A stretch of DNA of 64,000 nt from positions 124,001-188,000 of the forward strand of contig CAJTCV010000003.1 of assembly GCA_910574805.1 (NCBI GenBank), in the 5' to 3' direction. The notes below the pieces were generated by a model. The model ran no database searches and was not told where the DNA came from. It worked only from the letters and a program-made list of their open reading frames with translations. Positions within the stretch are counted from its first letter, which is position 1. Every line of letters begins with the position of its first letter. Positions 1-8,759 of the stretch are shown here, one piece after another. This stretch comes from Lachnospiraceae bacterium (lineage in GTDB: Bacteria; Bacillota; Clostridia; Lachnospirales; Lachnospiraceae). The translations under genes and the position numbers were made by a program.

Positions 1-482
1 AAGACCTGCCGGAGCTTTTTGCCGAGTACGACCGGCTGGCGGCGGAGATGGTGAGCCGTTACGGGACAGACCGGGAATTTAACTTTTTCCATTTTATGCT
101 GGATCTTTCCGGCGGCCCCTGTGTGGCGAAGCGCCTGTCCGGATGCGGTTCCGGGACGGAATATCTGGCAGTGACGCCCTGGGGCGATCTGTATCCGTGC
201 CATCAGTTTGTCGGGGAAGAGAAATACCTGATGGGGAACGTGGACGAGGGGATCACAAGACCCAGTATCCGGGAAGAATTTAAGAACTGCAATGTATATT
301 CCAAAGAAAAGTGCAGGGACTGTTTTGCAAAGTTCTACTGCAGCGGCGGCTGCGCGGCGAACGCGTACAAATTCCACGGCTCCATCAACGAGGCATATGA
401 GATCAGCTGTGAGCTGGAGCGGAAACGTGTGGAGTGTGCGATCATGATCAAAGCTGCACAGGCCGAAAAAGACGAAGCATGA
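1..482 (+). CDS. scfB: SCIFF-peptide radical SAM maturase, C-terminal part (left edge cut)
   Basis: This is the C-terminal part of a radical SAM/SPASM peptide maturase; its reading frame is open from base 3, so the gene begins outside the window. The visible 160 residues carry the SPASM-type auxiliary Fe-S cysteines: GCGSG, then YPCHQF, then the cluster KCRDCFAKFYCSGGCAAN and a last Cys in ISCELE. Enzymes of this type install thioether crosslinks in the small cysteine-rich SCIFF peptide of Clostridia. The radical SAM CxxxCxxC core is not in the window. It is followed 47 bases later by secDF, a neighbourhood I recall as common for this family. A different SPASM maturase cannot be fully excluded without the upstream peptide gene. 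Confidence 0.8.
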   Translation, partial: DLPELFAEYDRLAAEMVSRYGTDREFNFFHFMLDLSGGPCVAKRLSGCGSGTEYLAVTPWGDLYPCHQFVGEEKYLMGNVDEGITRPSIREEFKNCNVYSKEKCRDCFAKFYCSGGCAANAYKFHGSINEAYEISCELERKRVECAIMIKAAQAEKDEA

Positions 483-529
483 AAGGGCATCCTTCCGGGG
501 ATGCGGTACTCTAATCAGGAGGAATCATA

Positions 530-2680
530 ATGAAAAAGAATAAAGCAGTCATCACACTGTTGCTTACAGTGATTCTGACAGGTCTCCTTCTTTTTACAGC
601 AGCGGTAGGCTGGGGTGAAGGGAAGACAGGCGCTGCCGAAAATATCAGGCTTGGACTGGATCTTGCGGGCGGTGTGAGCATCACGTATGAAGCAGTGGGC
701 GAAGGAACTCCTTCGGCGGAGGATATGGCAGATACCATCTACAAGCTGCAGAAGCGTGTGGAGGTGTACAGTACAGAGGCGGAGGTCTATCAGGAAGGAT
801 CGGACCGGATCAATATCGAGATTCCGGGCGTGACAGATGCCAACAGCATCCTGGCAGAGCTGGGCAAGCCCGGTTCCCTTCAGTTCCAGACCATGGACGG
901 GGCTGTCGTGCTGGAGGGTACAGATGTGGCGGACGCTCAGGCAGGTTCCCGTACGGATGAGATGACCGGGACCAGAGAATATGTGGTGTCCCTGACGCTG
1001 ACAGACGAGGGAGCCACCAAGTTCGGCGTGGCAACGGCTGCGAATATCGGAAGACAGATCGCCATCGTGTATGACGGAGAGATCATCAGTGCGCCCACGG
1101 TCAATGAAGCCATCAACAACGGGCAGGCGCAGATCAGCGGAAGCTTTACTTATGAAGAGGCGGACCAGCTGGCATCCACGATCCGGATCGGTACGCTGTC
1201 GCTGGAGCTGCAGGAGCTGCGTTCCAATGTGGTTGGGGCGAAGCTGGGAGAAGAGGCTATTGCCACCAGTCTGAAGGCGGGGGCCATCGGATTTGTTCTG
1301 GTGCTGATTTTTATGATTGCCGCATACCGGATCATGGGTCTGGCAGCAGGGATCGCACTGACTTCTTATGTGGGCCTGGCACTGGGGCTTCTGAACGGAT
1401 TTGACATGACGCTTACGCTGCCCGGCATTGCGGGTATCATCCTATCCATCGGTATGGCAGTGGATGCCAATGTGATTATCTTTGCCAGGATCCGGGAGGA
1501 GCTGGCCACCGGCAAGACCGTGCGCTCTTCCATGAAGATTGGTTTCCAGAAAGCACTGTCCGCCATCGTGGATGGCAATATTACGACTCTGATCGCGGCT
1601 CTTGTGCTGTCACTGAAGGGCTCCGGAAGCGTAAAAGGCTTTGCACAGACGCTGGCGCTTGGTATCGTGGTGTCCATGTTCACGGCGCTTGTGGTGAGCC
1701 GGCTGGTGCTGAATGCACTGTATGCACTGGGGATGCAGGATGTGAAGCTGTACGGCGTGGCGAAAGAACAGAAGACCCTGGATTTCCTTGGGAAGAAAAA
1801 GCTCTGCTTTATTGTGTCTCTTGTGGTAATCGCAGGAGGACTGGCGCTGATGGGCATCAATGCCGGTTCCGGAAAAGGTGCTCTGGAGTACAGTCTGGAG
1901 TTTCAGGGCGGTACTTCCACCACCGTGGAATTTGGCGAAGATATGAGTATTGAAGAGATCGATGCGCAGGTAGTCCCTGTAGTGGCGGAAGTGACCGGGG
2001 ATAACGATATCCAGACCCAGAAGGTGGCGGGGACCCGTCAGGTCATCATCAAGACGAAAGAGCTGGATCTTGCGGGGCGCGAGGCACTGAATGCAAAGCT
2101 GGCGGAGCGCTTCGGTGTGGATGAGACGACGATCACGGCGGAGAATATCAGCGGAGCCATCAGCAGGGAAGTGAAAAATGATGCCATCATAGCGGTGATC
2201 ATTGCGACAGTGTGCATGTTGATCTATATCTGGATCCGTTTTAAGGATGTACGTTTTGCCACCAGTGCGGTGGCGGCACTGGTGCACGATGTGCTGGTGG
2301 TGCTGGCCTTTTATGCTGTGGCACGGGTGTCGGTGGGCAATACATTTATCGCCTGTATGCTGACCATCGTAGGTTATTCCATCAATGCAACCATCGTGAT
2401 CTTTGACCGAATCCGCGAGAATCTGGCGGATATGAAGAAGAAGGATACGCTGGAGGGTGTGGTCAATGCAAGCATCACCCAGACGCTGACCCGGAGCATT
2501 TATACGTCACTGACCACCTTCGTGATGGTGGCGGTGCTCTATGTGCTGGGCGTGGCGTCCATCAAGGAGTTTGCCCTGCCGCTTATGGTGGGCATCATAT
2601 GCGGTGCGTATTCTTCCGTGTGTATCACGGGAGCGCTGTGGTATCTCATGAAGACGCGGATTGTGAAAAAAGAGGCGTAG
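530..2680 (+). CDS. secDF: Protein translocase subunits SecD and SecF fused
   Basis: A single 716-residue membrane protein combines SecD and SecF, which use the proton gradient to help the Sec channel release exported proteins. The first half has an N-terminal membrane helix (about residues 6-28), the SecD signature LGLDLAGGVSITYE near residue 41, a periplasmic P1-type domain ending around FTYEEADQLASTIRIG, and a six-helix RND-type block from about residue 245. The second half starts near residue 418 with LGKKKLCFIVSLVV, then the SecF-type LEYSLEFQGGTS motif and a second helix block with VGYSINATIVIFDRIREN. The start has a strong AGGAGG at 518-523, seven bases upstream. Separate secD and secF genes are more usual; the fusion is known in Firmicutes. 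Confidence 0.96.
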   Translation: MKKNKAVITLLLTVILTGLLLFTAAVGWGEGKTGAAENIRLGLDLAGGVSITYEAVGEGTPSAEDMADTIYKLQKRVEVYSTEAEVYQEGSDRINIEIPGVTDANSILAELGKPGSLQFQTMDGAVVLEGTDVADAQAGSRTDEMTGTREYVVSLTLTDEGATKFGVATAANIGRQIAIVYDGEIISAPTVNEAINNGQAQISGSFTYEEADQLASTIRIGTLSLELQELRSNVVGAKLGEEAIATSLKAGAIGFVLVLIFMIAAYRIMGLAAGIALTSYVGLALGLLNGFDMTLTLPGIAGIILSIGMAVDANVIIFARIREELATGKTVRSSMKIGFQKALSAIVDGNITTLIAALVLSLKGSGSVKGFAQTLALGIVVSMFTALVVSRLVLNALYALGMQDVKLYGVAKEQKTLDFLGKKKLCFIVSLVVIAGGLALMGINAGSGKGALEYSLEFQGGTSTTVEFGEDMSIEEIDAQVVPVVAEVTGDNDIQTQKVAGTRQVIIKTKELDLAGREALNAKLAERFGVDETTITAENISGAISREVKNDAIIAVIIATVCMLIYIWIRFKDVRFATSAVAALVHDVLVVLAFYAVARVSVGNTFIACMLTIVGYSINATIVIFDRIRENLADMKKKDTLEGVVNASITQTLTRSIYTSLTTFVMVAVLYVLGVASIKEFALPLMVGIICGAYSSVCITGALWYLMKTRIVKKEA

Positions 2681-2689
2681 GACAGCCGG

Positions 2690-2723
2690 CGCCGCGGGGC
2701 AGGAGACTTTCTGTTCCGCGGCG
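2690..2723 (+). terminator. GC-rich hairpin after secDF
   Basis: CGCCGCGG (2690-2697) pairs perfectly with CCGCGGCG (2716-2723) across an 18-base loop, ten bases past the secDF stop. Only a weak T-rich stretch (TCAGTTTCTG) follows, so it may be a leaky terminator or only an mRNA 3' stabiliser. Confidence 0.4.
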
Positions 2724-2765
2724 TCAGTTTCTGTATGAAAATAAAAATCAAAGGAGGATATAAAA

Positions 2766-3566
2766 ATGGCGCTGCTGCATGTGGATTTTTTTTCTGATGT
2801 GCTGGGGATGGGGATGAACATGGATGTGATCCTTCCGCAAAAGACAAGCAAACAGATCGGTATGGAGGGAATGGCAGCGGACGGGTCTTATAAAACCGTA
2901 TATCTGCTGCACGGAATGAGTGATGACCATACAGTCTGGCAGAGACGTACGGCCATCGAACGGTATTTGAGCAGACTGGGGATCGCGGTGGTGATGCCTT
3001 CCACACACCTGGGGTTTTATACAGATACTGTCTATGGGATGAGATACTGGACATTTGTCTCGGAGGAGCTCCCAAAGATCTGCCGGGAATTTTTCCCGCG
3101 CATGTCGGACAGAAGGGAAGATACACTGGCAGCGGGGTTGTCCATGGGCGGCTATGGGGCCTGGAAACTGGCCCTGGGAGCTTCGGATACCTTCGGCGCA
3201 GCGGCGTCTCTGTCCGGAGCGCTGGACATGGCAGGAGGATATCACAAAGATATGGCAGAGGAAAAGCGGGTGCTTTTTCAGGGCATTTTCGGCAGCGAGG
3301 AACAGCTGAAGGGTTCCGATAATGATCTCTTTGCACTGGCCGGGAAGCTGGCGGAAGAGAAGAAGGAGCTGCCCCGTCTCTACGCCTGGTGCGGGACGGA
3401 AGACTTTCTGTACGAGGATAATAAAAGAGCATGGGAGCATGTAAGGCGGCTGGGATATGATCTGATCAGTGAAGAGTCCGCAGGGGATCATCAGTGGAAA
3501 TACTGGGACGAGAAGATTCAGGATGTACTGCGCTGGTGGCTGGGCGTGGAGACGGACCTGAGATAG
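2766..3566 (+). CDS. Putative esterase, alpha/beta hydrolase fold
   Basis: The 266-residue product belongs to the putative esterase family that includes tributyrin esterases and S-formylglutathione hydrolases. The oxyanion-hole region reads YLLHGMSDDHTVW near residue 42, the nucleophile elbow is GLSMGGYG near residue 125, an acidic residue follows in CGTEDFLYE near residue 213, and the catalytic His is in GDHQWKYWD near the C terminus, so the triad looks complete. There is no signal peptide, so it should act in the cytoplasm on small acyl esters. AAAGGAGG lies just upstream of the ATG. Substrate cannot be told from the sequence. Confidence 0.85.
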   Translation: MALLHVDFFSDVLGMGMNMDVILPQKTSKQIGMEGMAADGSYKTVYLLHGMSDDHTVWQRRTAIERYLSRLGIAVVMPSTHLGFYTDTVYGMRYWTFVSEELPKICREFFPRMSDRREDTLAAGLSMGGYGAWKLALGASDTFGAAASLSGALDMAGGYHKDMAEEKRVLFQGIFGSEEQLKGSDNDLFALAGKLAEEKKELPRLYAWCGTEDFLYEDNKRAWEHVRRLGYDLISEESAGDHQWKYWDEKIQDVLRWWLGVETDLR

Positions 3567-3619
3567 AGCCGGGGCCTCACGGCGTGTTAAGAGTAACGGA
3601 AGATTCAGGAGGAAACAAA

Positions 3620-4090
3620 ATGAGAAGAAAAGACCGGGAGGTTGCAGATCCCGGCAGCATGCTGGAGATCATGAGACAGTGCGACTGCTGCAGACTGGGA
3701 CTGAGGGATGGGGACGGCGTATATATCGTCCCTCTGAATTTTGGCTTCTGTCAGGAGGATGATAAGCTTGTGCTGTATTTTCACGGGGCCGGGAGCGGCC
3801 GGAAGATAGAGCTTTTGAAAGCCTGTCCGCAGGTGGGATTTGAGATGGATACGGCCCATGGACTGGTGGAGCATGAGACAGCCTGCGGATATTCTTATCA
3901 CTATGCCAGTATTATGGGAACCGGGAGGGTGTCGTTTTTGGAGGATCATCAGGAAAAGCTTGCTGCTCTTGGGTGCATCCTGGCACATTACAGCGACAGG
4001 ACAGAATGGGAGTTCAGCGGGGAAACAGTAAAGCATACAGCGGTGCTCCGGCTGGAGGTTACAAAATGGAGCTGTAAAAGATATGAATAA
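3620..4090 (+). CDS. Pyridoxamine 5'-phosphate oxidase-like flavin-binding protein (NimA-like)
   Basis: The 156-residue protein has the split-barrel flavin-binding fold of the pyridoxamine 5'-phosphate oxidase superfamily, in the subgroup that includes nitroimidazole-resistance NimA. Recognisable parts are the N-terminal MLEIMRQCDCCRLGL segment, VYIVPLNFGF, LYFHGAGSGRKIELL and VGFEMDTAHG, the typical order of strands in this group. I choose the ATG at 3620 because CAGGAGG (3607-3613) lies at good distance; an earlier in-frame start would run back into the esterase gene. It follows the esterase closely and may share its transcript. The true substrate is unknown; heme or flavin cofactor binding is possible. 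Confidence 0.8.
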   Translation: MRRKDREVADPGSMLEIMRQCDCCRLGLRDGDGVYIVPLNFGFCQEDDKLVLYFHGAGSGRKIELLKACPQVGFEMDTAHGLVEHETACGYSYHYASIMGTGRVSFLEDHQEKLAALGCILAHYSDRTEWEFSGETVKHTAVLRLEVTKWSCKRYE

Positions 4091-4128
4091 ATTGGCTGTT
4101 TTTTATATGGAGATTCGGCGGCAACATA

Positions 4129-4137
4129 TGGTATAAT
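4129..4137 (+). promoter_or_regulatory. Extended -10 promoter element before the alpha-galactosidase
   Basis: TGGTATAAT is an exact TGnTATAAT extended -10 motif, 72 bases before the alpha-galactosidase start, in an AT-rich stretch after the previous gene. No convincing -35 box is present, as is usual for extended -10 promoters. Confidence 0.5.
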
Positions 4138-4209
4138 TTCCAGAAGAGACCAGATGCATCTCCGTAGAAAGGAGCTGCACGATAACAATTTTCCGGCAGG
4201 AGGATACAT

Positions 4210-6396
4210 ATGGGAATCGTTTATCATGAGGAATGCAGGACATGGACCCTGCATACAAAAAACACATCCTATCAGATGAAGATGGGAAATCTTGACTATC
4301 TGCTGCATCTGTATTATGGACCGACCATCTGCGATGGGGATATGAGCTATCAGATCCGGCAGTATGACCGGGGATTTTCGGGCAATCCTTACGAATCAAG
4401 AAATGAAAGGACTTTTTCGCTGGATGCGCAGCCCCAGGAGTTCAGCACTCAGCAGCAGGGAGACTTCCGGACCTCCAGTATTGAGGTGGTGAACAGTGAC
4501 GGAAGTTATTCCTTTCATGGAAAGGTGACAGACCATAAGGTCCGGAAGGGAAAATATGAGCTTCACACGCTGCCGGCAGTATTTGCAGAGAAAGAAGATA
4601 CGGTGGACTCTCTGGAGATCACGCTGACCGATCAGGTGAGCAGCGTGCAGGTGGTCCTTTTATACAGTGTATTTGAAGAGGCGGATATTATCACCCGGGC
4701 TGTGCGGGTGGTCAACGGCGGCAAAGCGCCCATTCGTCTGAAAAAGATCATGTCGGTCTGTCTGGATTTCCTGAACGGCCTGCATATGGACCTGGTGAGC
4801 CTGCCGGGACGCTATGGGCAGGAGCGGCAGGTGGAGCGGCAGCATATGACCCATCACATCCATACCATCGGCAGCGTACGTGGCTCATCCAGCCATCAGC
4901 AGAATCCTTTTGTGATTCTCTGTGACCGGGAGACTACGGAGGACCACGGGAACTGCTATGGGTGCTCCCTCATGTACAGCGGCAATTTCCTGGCAGAGGC
5001 AGAGCTGGATCAGTACGATCAGCTTCGGCTGGTCATGGGGATCCATCCGAAGCAGTTCGACTATAAGCTGGAGCCTGGAGAGACGTTTGAGGGACCGGAA
5101 GCTGTCATGGCGTTTTCTCAGAACGGCTTTACCGGACTGTCCCATCTGTATCATGATTTCTACCGGTCCAACCTGTGCAAAAGCAAATATGTGACAGAGG
5201 TGGAGCGTCCGGTTCTGATCAACAGCTGGGAGGCCGCCTTTATGGACTTTGACGATGTGAAGCTTCTGGAGATCGCGAAGGCGGCGAAAAAGATGGGCGT
5301 GGATCTTCTGGTCATGGATGACGGATGGTTCGGCAGACGGGAAGACGATAACAGCAGTCTGGGAGACTGGGTGGTAAATAAAGACAAGATCCGGTGCGGG
5401 CTGGATCATCTGGTGGAGGAAATCAACAGACTGGGGATGAAGTTCGGTATCTGGTTTGAGCCGGAGATGGTCTCGGAGGACAGTGAGCTCTACCGGGCTC
5501 ATCCGGAATGGACCATGCAGATTCCGGGCCGGCATGCGGTCCGCAGTCGGAATCAGATGGCGCTGGATATGAGCCGGAAGGAGGTCCAGGATTATCTGAT
5601 CAGGAGCATCAATCAGATTCTGGACAATGCCAATATTTTCTATGTAAAATGGGATATCAACCGTTCCCTTGCAGATATCTGGTCCAACGCACTGCCGGCA
5701 GAACGGCAGGGGGAGGTGTATCACCGTTATATCCTGGGGCTTTACCGGGTTATGGACGGTATTATCAAGACGCATCCGGATATCCTGTTCGAGGGCTGCA
5801 GCGGCGGCGGCGGACGGTATGACCCGGCCATGCTCCATTATTATCCTCAGTACTGGGTCAGCGACAACAATCATCCCATTGACCGTCTGAAGCTGCATTA
5901 CGGCACCTCCTTCGTGTATCCGGTGTCCACCATGGGCGCACATATTTCGGACAGCGGGAAACTGGTCCCTCTGCGTACCAAAGCGGTGGTGGCCATGTGC
6001 GGAACTTTTGGATATGAGCTGGATGCCACGCATCTGACGGAGGAAGAGCAGGAGCTGTGCCGGGAGCAGAGCGATCTGTTCCGGAAATATTATCCGCTGA
6101 TCTTCCGCGGAGACTACTACCGGCTGACCAATCCCTTTGAACCGGGAAACATGACGGCATGGCAGCATGTGAGCAAGGATAAAACGGAGTCGCTCCTGAG
6201 CGTGGTGGTGACGAATCTGACCTGCAACGGCCCGCAGGAGTATATCCGCGCCAAAGGGCTTCTGCCGGATGCCCTGTATACGATCAACGGCGGGGAAACG
6301 GTATACTCCGGTTCGGCGCTTATGAACGCAGGCCTTCCCATTGACCGGGAAGTGCCGGAATATACCGCGTTCCAGTTCCACATACAGAAGAAATAG
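4210..6396 (+). CDS. Alpha-galactosidase, glycoside hydrolase family 36
   Basis: The 728-residue enzyme hydrolyses terminal alpha-1,6-galactose from oligosaccharides such as melibiose and raffinose. Family 36 landmarks are all present: the N-terminal beta-sandwich domain (about 1-320), the barrel entry VMDDGWFGRREDDNSSLGDW near residue 369, FGIWFEPEMVSEDSELY near 413, the nucleophile Asp482 in KWDINR, and the acid/base Asp552 in VSDNNHPID. Length is typical for bacterial GH36 enzymes. There is no signal peptide, so it works inside the cell on imported sugars. AGGAGG lies nine bases before the start. No dedicated transporter sits beside it. Confidence 0.95.
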   Translation: MGIVYHEECRTWTLHTKNTSYQMKMGNLDYLLHLYYGPTICDGDMSYQIRQYDRGFSGNPYESRNERTFSLDAQPQEFSTQQQGDFRTSSIEVVNSDGSYSFHGKVTDHKVRKGKYELHTLPAVFAEKEDTVDSLEITLTDQVSSVQVVLLYSVFEEADIITRAVRVVNGGKAPIRLKKIMSVCLDFLNGLHMDLVSLPGRYGQERQVERQHMTHHIHTIGSVRGSSSHQQNPFVILCDRETTEDHGNCYGCSLMYSGNFLAEAELDQYDQLRLVMGIHPKQFDYKLEPGETFEGPEAVMAFSQNGFTGLSHLYHDFYRSNLCKSKYVTEVERPVLINSWEAAFMDFDDVKLLEIAKAAKKMGVDLLVMDDGWFGRREDDNSSLGDWVVNKDKIRCGLDHLVEEINRLGMKFGIWFEPEMVSEDSELYRAHPEWTMQIPGRHAVRSRNQMALDMSRKEVQDYLIRSINQILDNANIFYVKWDINRSLADIWSNALPAERQGEVYHRYILGLYRVMDGIIKTHPDILFEGCSGGGGRYDPAMLHYYPQYWVSDNNHPIDRLKLHYGTSFVYPVSTMGAHISDSGKLVPLRTKAVVAMCGTFGYELDATHLTEEEQELCREQSDLFRKYYPLIFRGDYYRLTNPFEPGNMTAWQHVSKDKTESLLSVVVTNLTCNGPQEYIRAKGLLPDALYTINGGETVYSGSALMNAGLPIDREVPEYTAFQFHIQKK

Positions 6397-6416
6397 ACCA
6401 CAGGAGAAACGGATTT

Positions 6417-8108
6417 ATGGCAAAATGGATGGAGATCCGAAAGGGTGCCGATTTTCAGGCGGTCAGTGAAAAGTTCCGTATTACGCCCTTTACGGCGCGT
6501 CTGATCCGGAACAAGGACATTACAGAGGACGAAGCGATCCGGGAATATCTGCATGGAGATCTGTCAGATCTTCATGCGGCTTCCCTGATGAAGGGGATCC
6601 CGGAGGCGGTGAAGCTTCTGATGGAGAAGATCCGGCAGGGAGCGTATATCCGGATCATCGGCGATTATGACATCGACGGAGTCTGTGCCACTTATATCCT
6701 TCTGAAAGGCCTTGAAAAAGTCGGGGCCAGAGTGGATACGGACATTCCTGACCGAAAGAGGGACGGATACGGCCTGAATATGGAGCTGATCCGGCGGGCG
6801 CAGGAGGCGGGAGTGGATACCATCGTCACCTGCGACAACGGCATCGCTGCTCCGGCAGAGATTGCTTTTGCAAAGGAGATGGGCATGACGGTGATCGTGA
6901 CGGACCATCACGAGCTGCAGGAGACAGTGCCGGATGCGGATGTCATTGTCAATCCCAGACAGCCGGACTGTCTCTATCCTTACAAAAAGCTGTGCGGTGC
7001 GGCAGTGGCATGGAAGCTGGTGCAGGAGCTGTGGGCCGGATGTTCCTGTCCGCCGGAGCTGGCCTTTGGAGATCTTCTGATGTTCGCCGCATTTGCCACA
7101 GTGGGAGACGTGATGGATCTGACCGGGGAGAACAGGATCCTGGTAAAGGAGGGCCTGAAGCTTCTGAGACAGACGGAGCATCCCGGCATGTCCGCGCTGA
7201 TTCAGGTCAATGAGCTCGCCAGAGATCGTCTGAGCGCGTACCATATCGGGTTTGTGCTGGGGCCCTGCATCAATGCCAGCGGAAGGCTGGATACGGCGAA
7301 GCGGGCGCTCTCGCTTCTGAATACGTCAGATTATGATCAGGCGCTTGTGCAGGCCGCAGAGCTGAAAGGACTGAATGACGAGCGCAGGGCTCTGACAGAG
7401 GAGGGCGTGGAGGATGCGGTGGAGCAGATCGAAGAGGGACCTCTGAAGAAAGACCGGGTGCTGGTGGTCTATCTGCCGGACTGTCATGAGAGTCTGGCGG
7501 GGATCATCGCCGGGCGGCTTCGGGAACGTTATTACCGCCCGGTCTTTGTCCTGACGAAGGGAGAAGATGCGGTAAAGGGTTCCGGCCGTTCCATTGAAAC
7601 CTACTCCATGTTCGAGGAGATGAGCCGGTGCAGGGAGCTGTTTCTGAAATACGGCGGGCATCCCATGGCGGCCGGCCTGTCCATACCGGAGGAGCGGGTG
7701 GAGGAATTCCGCAGGAGGCTCAATGATGCGTGTACGCTTACCGAAGAGCAGCTTACGGAAGTGATTCATATTGACATGGCGCTGCCTTTTTCCCATGTAT
7801 CAGAGCGGCTTACCGAAGAGCTTTCGCTTCTGGAGCCCTTTGGAAAGGGAAATACAAAGCCGGTCTTTGCCGCCCGGAATGTGCGTGTGTTAGAATCCCG
7901 GATATTGGGGAAGAATCAGAATGTACTCCGTATGAAGCTTGTGGATGAGAGCGGTATGCCGAGAGATGGTATTTTTTTCAGCGGCTGTATGCAGCAGGTT
8001 CTGGAAGACCTGCAGGAAAGACAGACCGTTCATATGCTGTATTATCCGGAGATCAATGAATTTCGCGGAGAAAGGAACCTGCAGCTTCGGATATTGAATT
8101 ACCGCTGA
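6417..8108 (+). CDS. recJ: Single-stranded-DNA-specific exonuclease RecJ
   Basis: This 563-residue protein is a 5'-to-3' single-strand DNA exonuclease used in recombination repair and mismatch repair. The DHH phosphoesterase motifs appear in order: GDYDIDGVCATY near residue 82, TCDNGIAAPAEI near 139, VTDHHELQE near 161, and the DHHA1 motif GGHPMAAGLS near 413. The C-terminal OB-like region (about 450-563) is retained. The length matches the short Firmicutes form. It starts 20 bases after the alpha-galactosidase stop with CAGGAGAA upstream, and apt and rel follow, an order often seen in Clostridia. Confidence 0.95.
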   Translation: MAKWMEIRKGADFQAVSEKFRITPFTARLIRNKDITEDEAIREYLHGDLSDLHAASLMKGIPEAVKLLMEKIRQGAYIRIIGDYDIDGVCATYILLKGLEKVGARVDTDIPDRKRDGYGLNMELIRRAQEAGVDTIVTCDNGIAAPAEIAFAKEMGMTVIVTDHHELQETVPDADVIVNPRQPDCLYPYKKLCGAAVAWKLVQELWAGCSCPPELAFGDLLMFAAFATVGDVMDLTGENRILVKEGLKLLRQTEHPGMSALIQVNELARDRLSAYHIGFVLGPCINASGRLDTAKRALSLLNTSDYDQALVQAAELKGLNDERRALTEEGVEDAVEQIEEGPLKKDRVLVVYLPDCHESLAGIIAGRLRERYYRPVFVLTKGEDAVKGSGRSIETYSMFEEMSRCRELFLKYGGHPMAAGLSIPEERVEEFRRRLNDACTLTEEQLTEVIHIDMALPFSHVSERLTEELSLLEPFGKGNTKPVFAARNVRVLESRILGKNQNVLRMKLVDESGMPRDGIFFSGCMQQVLEDLQERQTVHMLYYPEINEFRGERNLQLRILNYR

Positions 8109-8210
8109 CTGATTGCGGAGCAGGTGTTTTTGTGTTATATTTATGTCGGTATGGTCTGCCTCGGTGTGAAGTGAGGGCAGATGCGGAACTTAATTAAGGA
8201 GAGGGTACAG

Positions 8211-8735
8211 ATGAAAAAAGTAGAGGATTATGTAGTAAGCATTCCGGATTTTCCGGAGCCGGGGATTATATTCAGAGATGTGACTTCTGTTCTGCAGAAC
8301 GCAGAAGGACTGAAGCTTGCCATTGACGGGATCCAGGAGAAGCTGGACGGGCTGGATTTTGATGTGATCGCGGGGACAGAGTCCAGAGGATTCATTTTTG
8401 GCATGCCGGTGGCGTACAATCTGGGGAAACCTTTTGTGCTGGTACGCAAGAAGGGAAAGCTCCCGAGAGAGACGGTATCCATGGAGTATGAACTGGAATA
8501 CGGCAGTGCAGTGATCGAGATGCACAGGGATTCCATCAAACCGGGGCAGAAGGTGGTGCTGATCGATGACCTGATCGCCACAGGCGGGACGATTGAAGCG
8601 GCGGCGAAGCTGGTGGAGCTTCTGGGCGGAGAAGTCGTGAAGATGGTATTCCTGATGGAGCTTGCCGGACTGAAGGGCAGAGAGCGGCTGAAAAAATATG
8701 ACGTGGACAGCGTCATCTGTTACGAAGGAAAATAG
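8211..8735 (+). CDS. apt: Adenine phosphoribosyltransferase
   Basis: The 174-residue enzyme salvages adenine to AMP using PRPP. It shows the family pattern IPDFPEPGIIFRDVTSVLQ at residues 10-28, the GTESRGFIFG segment, and the PRPP-binding motif VVLIDDLIATGGT around residues 111-123. I choose the ATG at 8211 rather than an in-frame ATG at 8181 because AAGGAG lies between the two and the shorter form aligns with the normal N terminus. It sits directly before rel, linking purine salvage and the stringent response. Confidence 0.95.
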   Translation: MKKVEDYVVSIPDFPEPGIIFRDVTSVLQNAEGLKLAIDGIQEKLDGLDFDVIAGTESRGFIFGMPVAYNLGKPFVLVRKKGKLPRETVSMEYELEYGSAVIEMHRDSIKPGQKVVLIDDLIATGGTIEAAAKLVELLGGEVVKMVFLMELAGLKGRERLKKYDVDSVICYEGK

Positions 8736-8759
8736 GATTTATAAACAGAACTCAAACTG

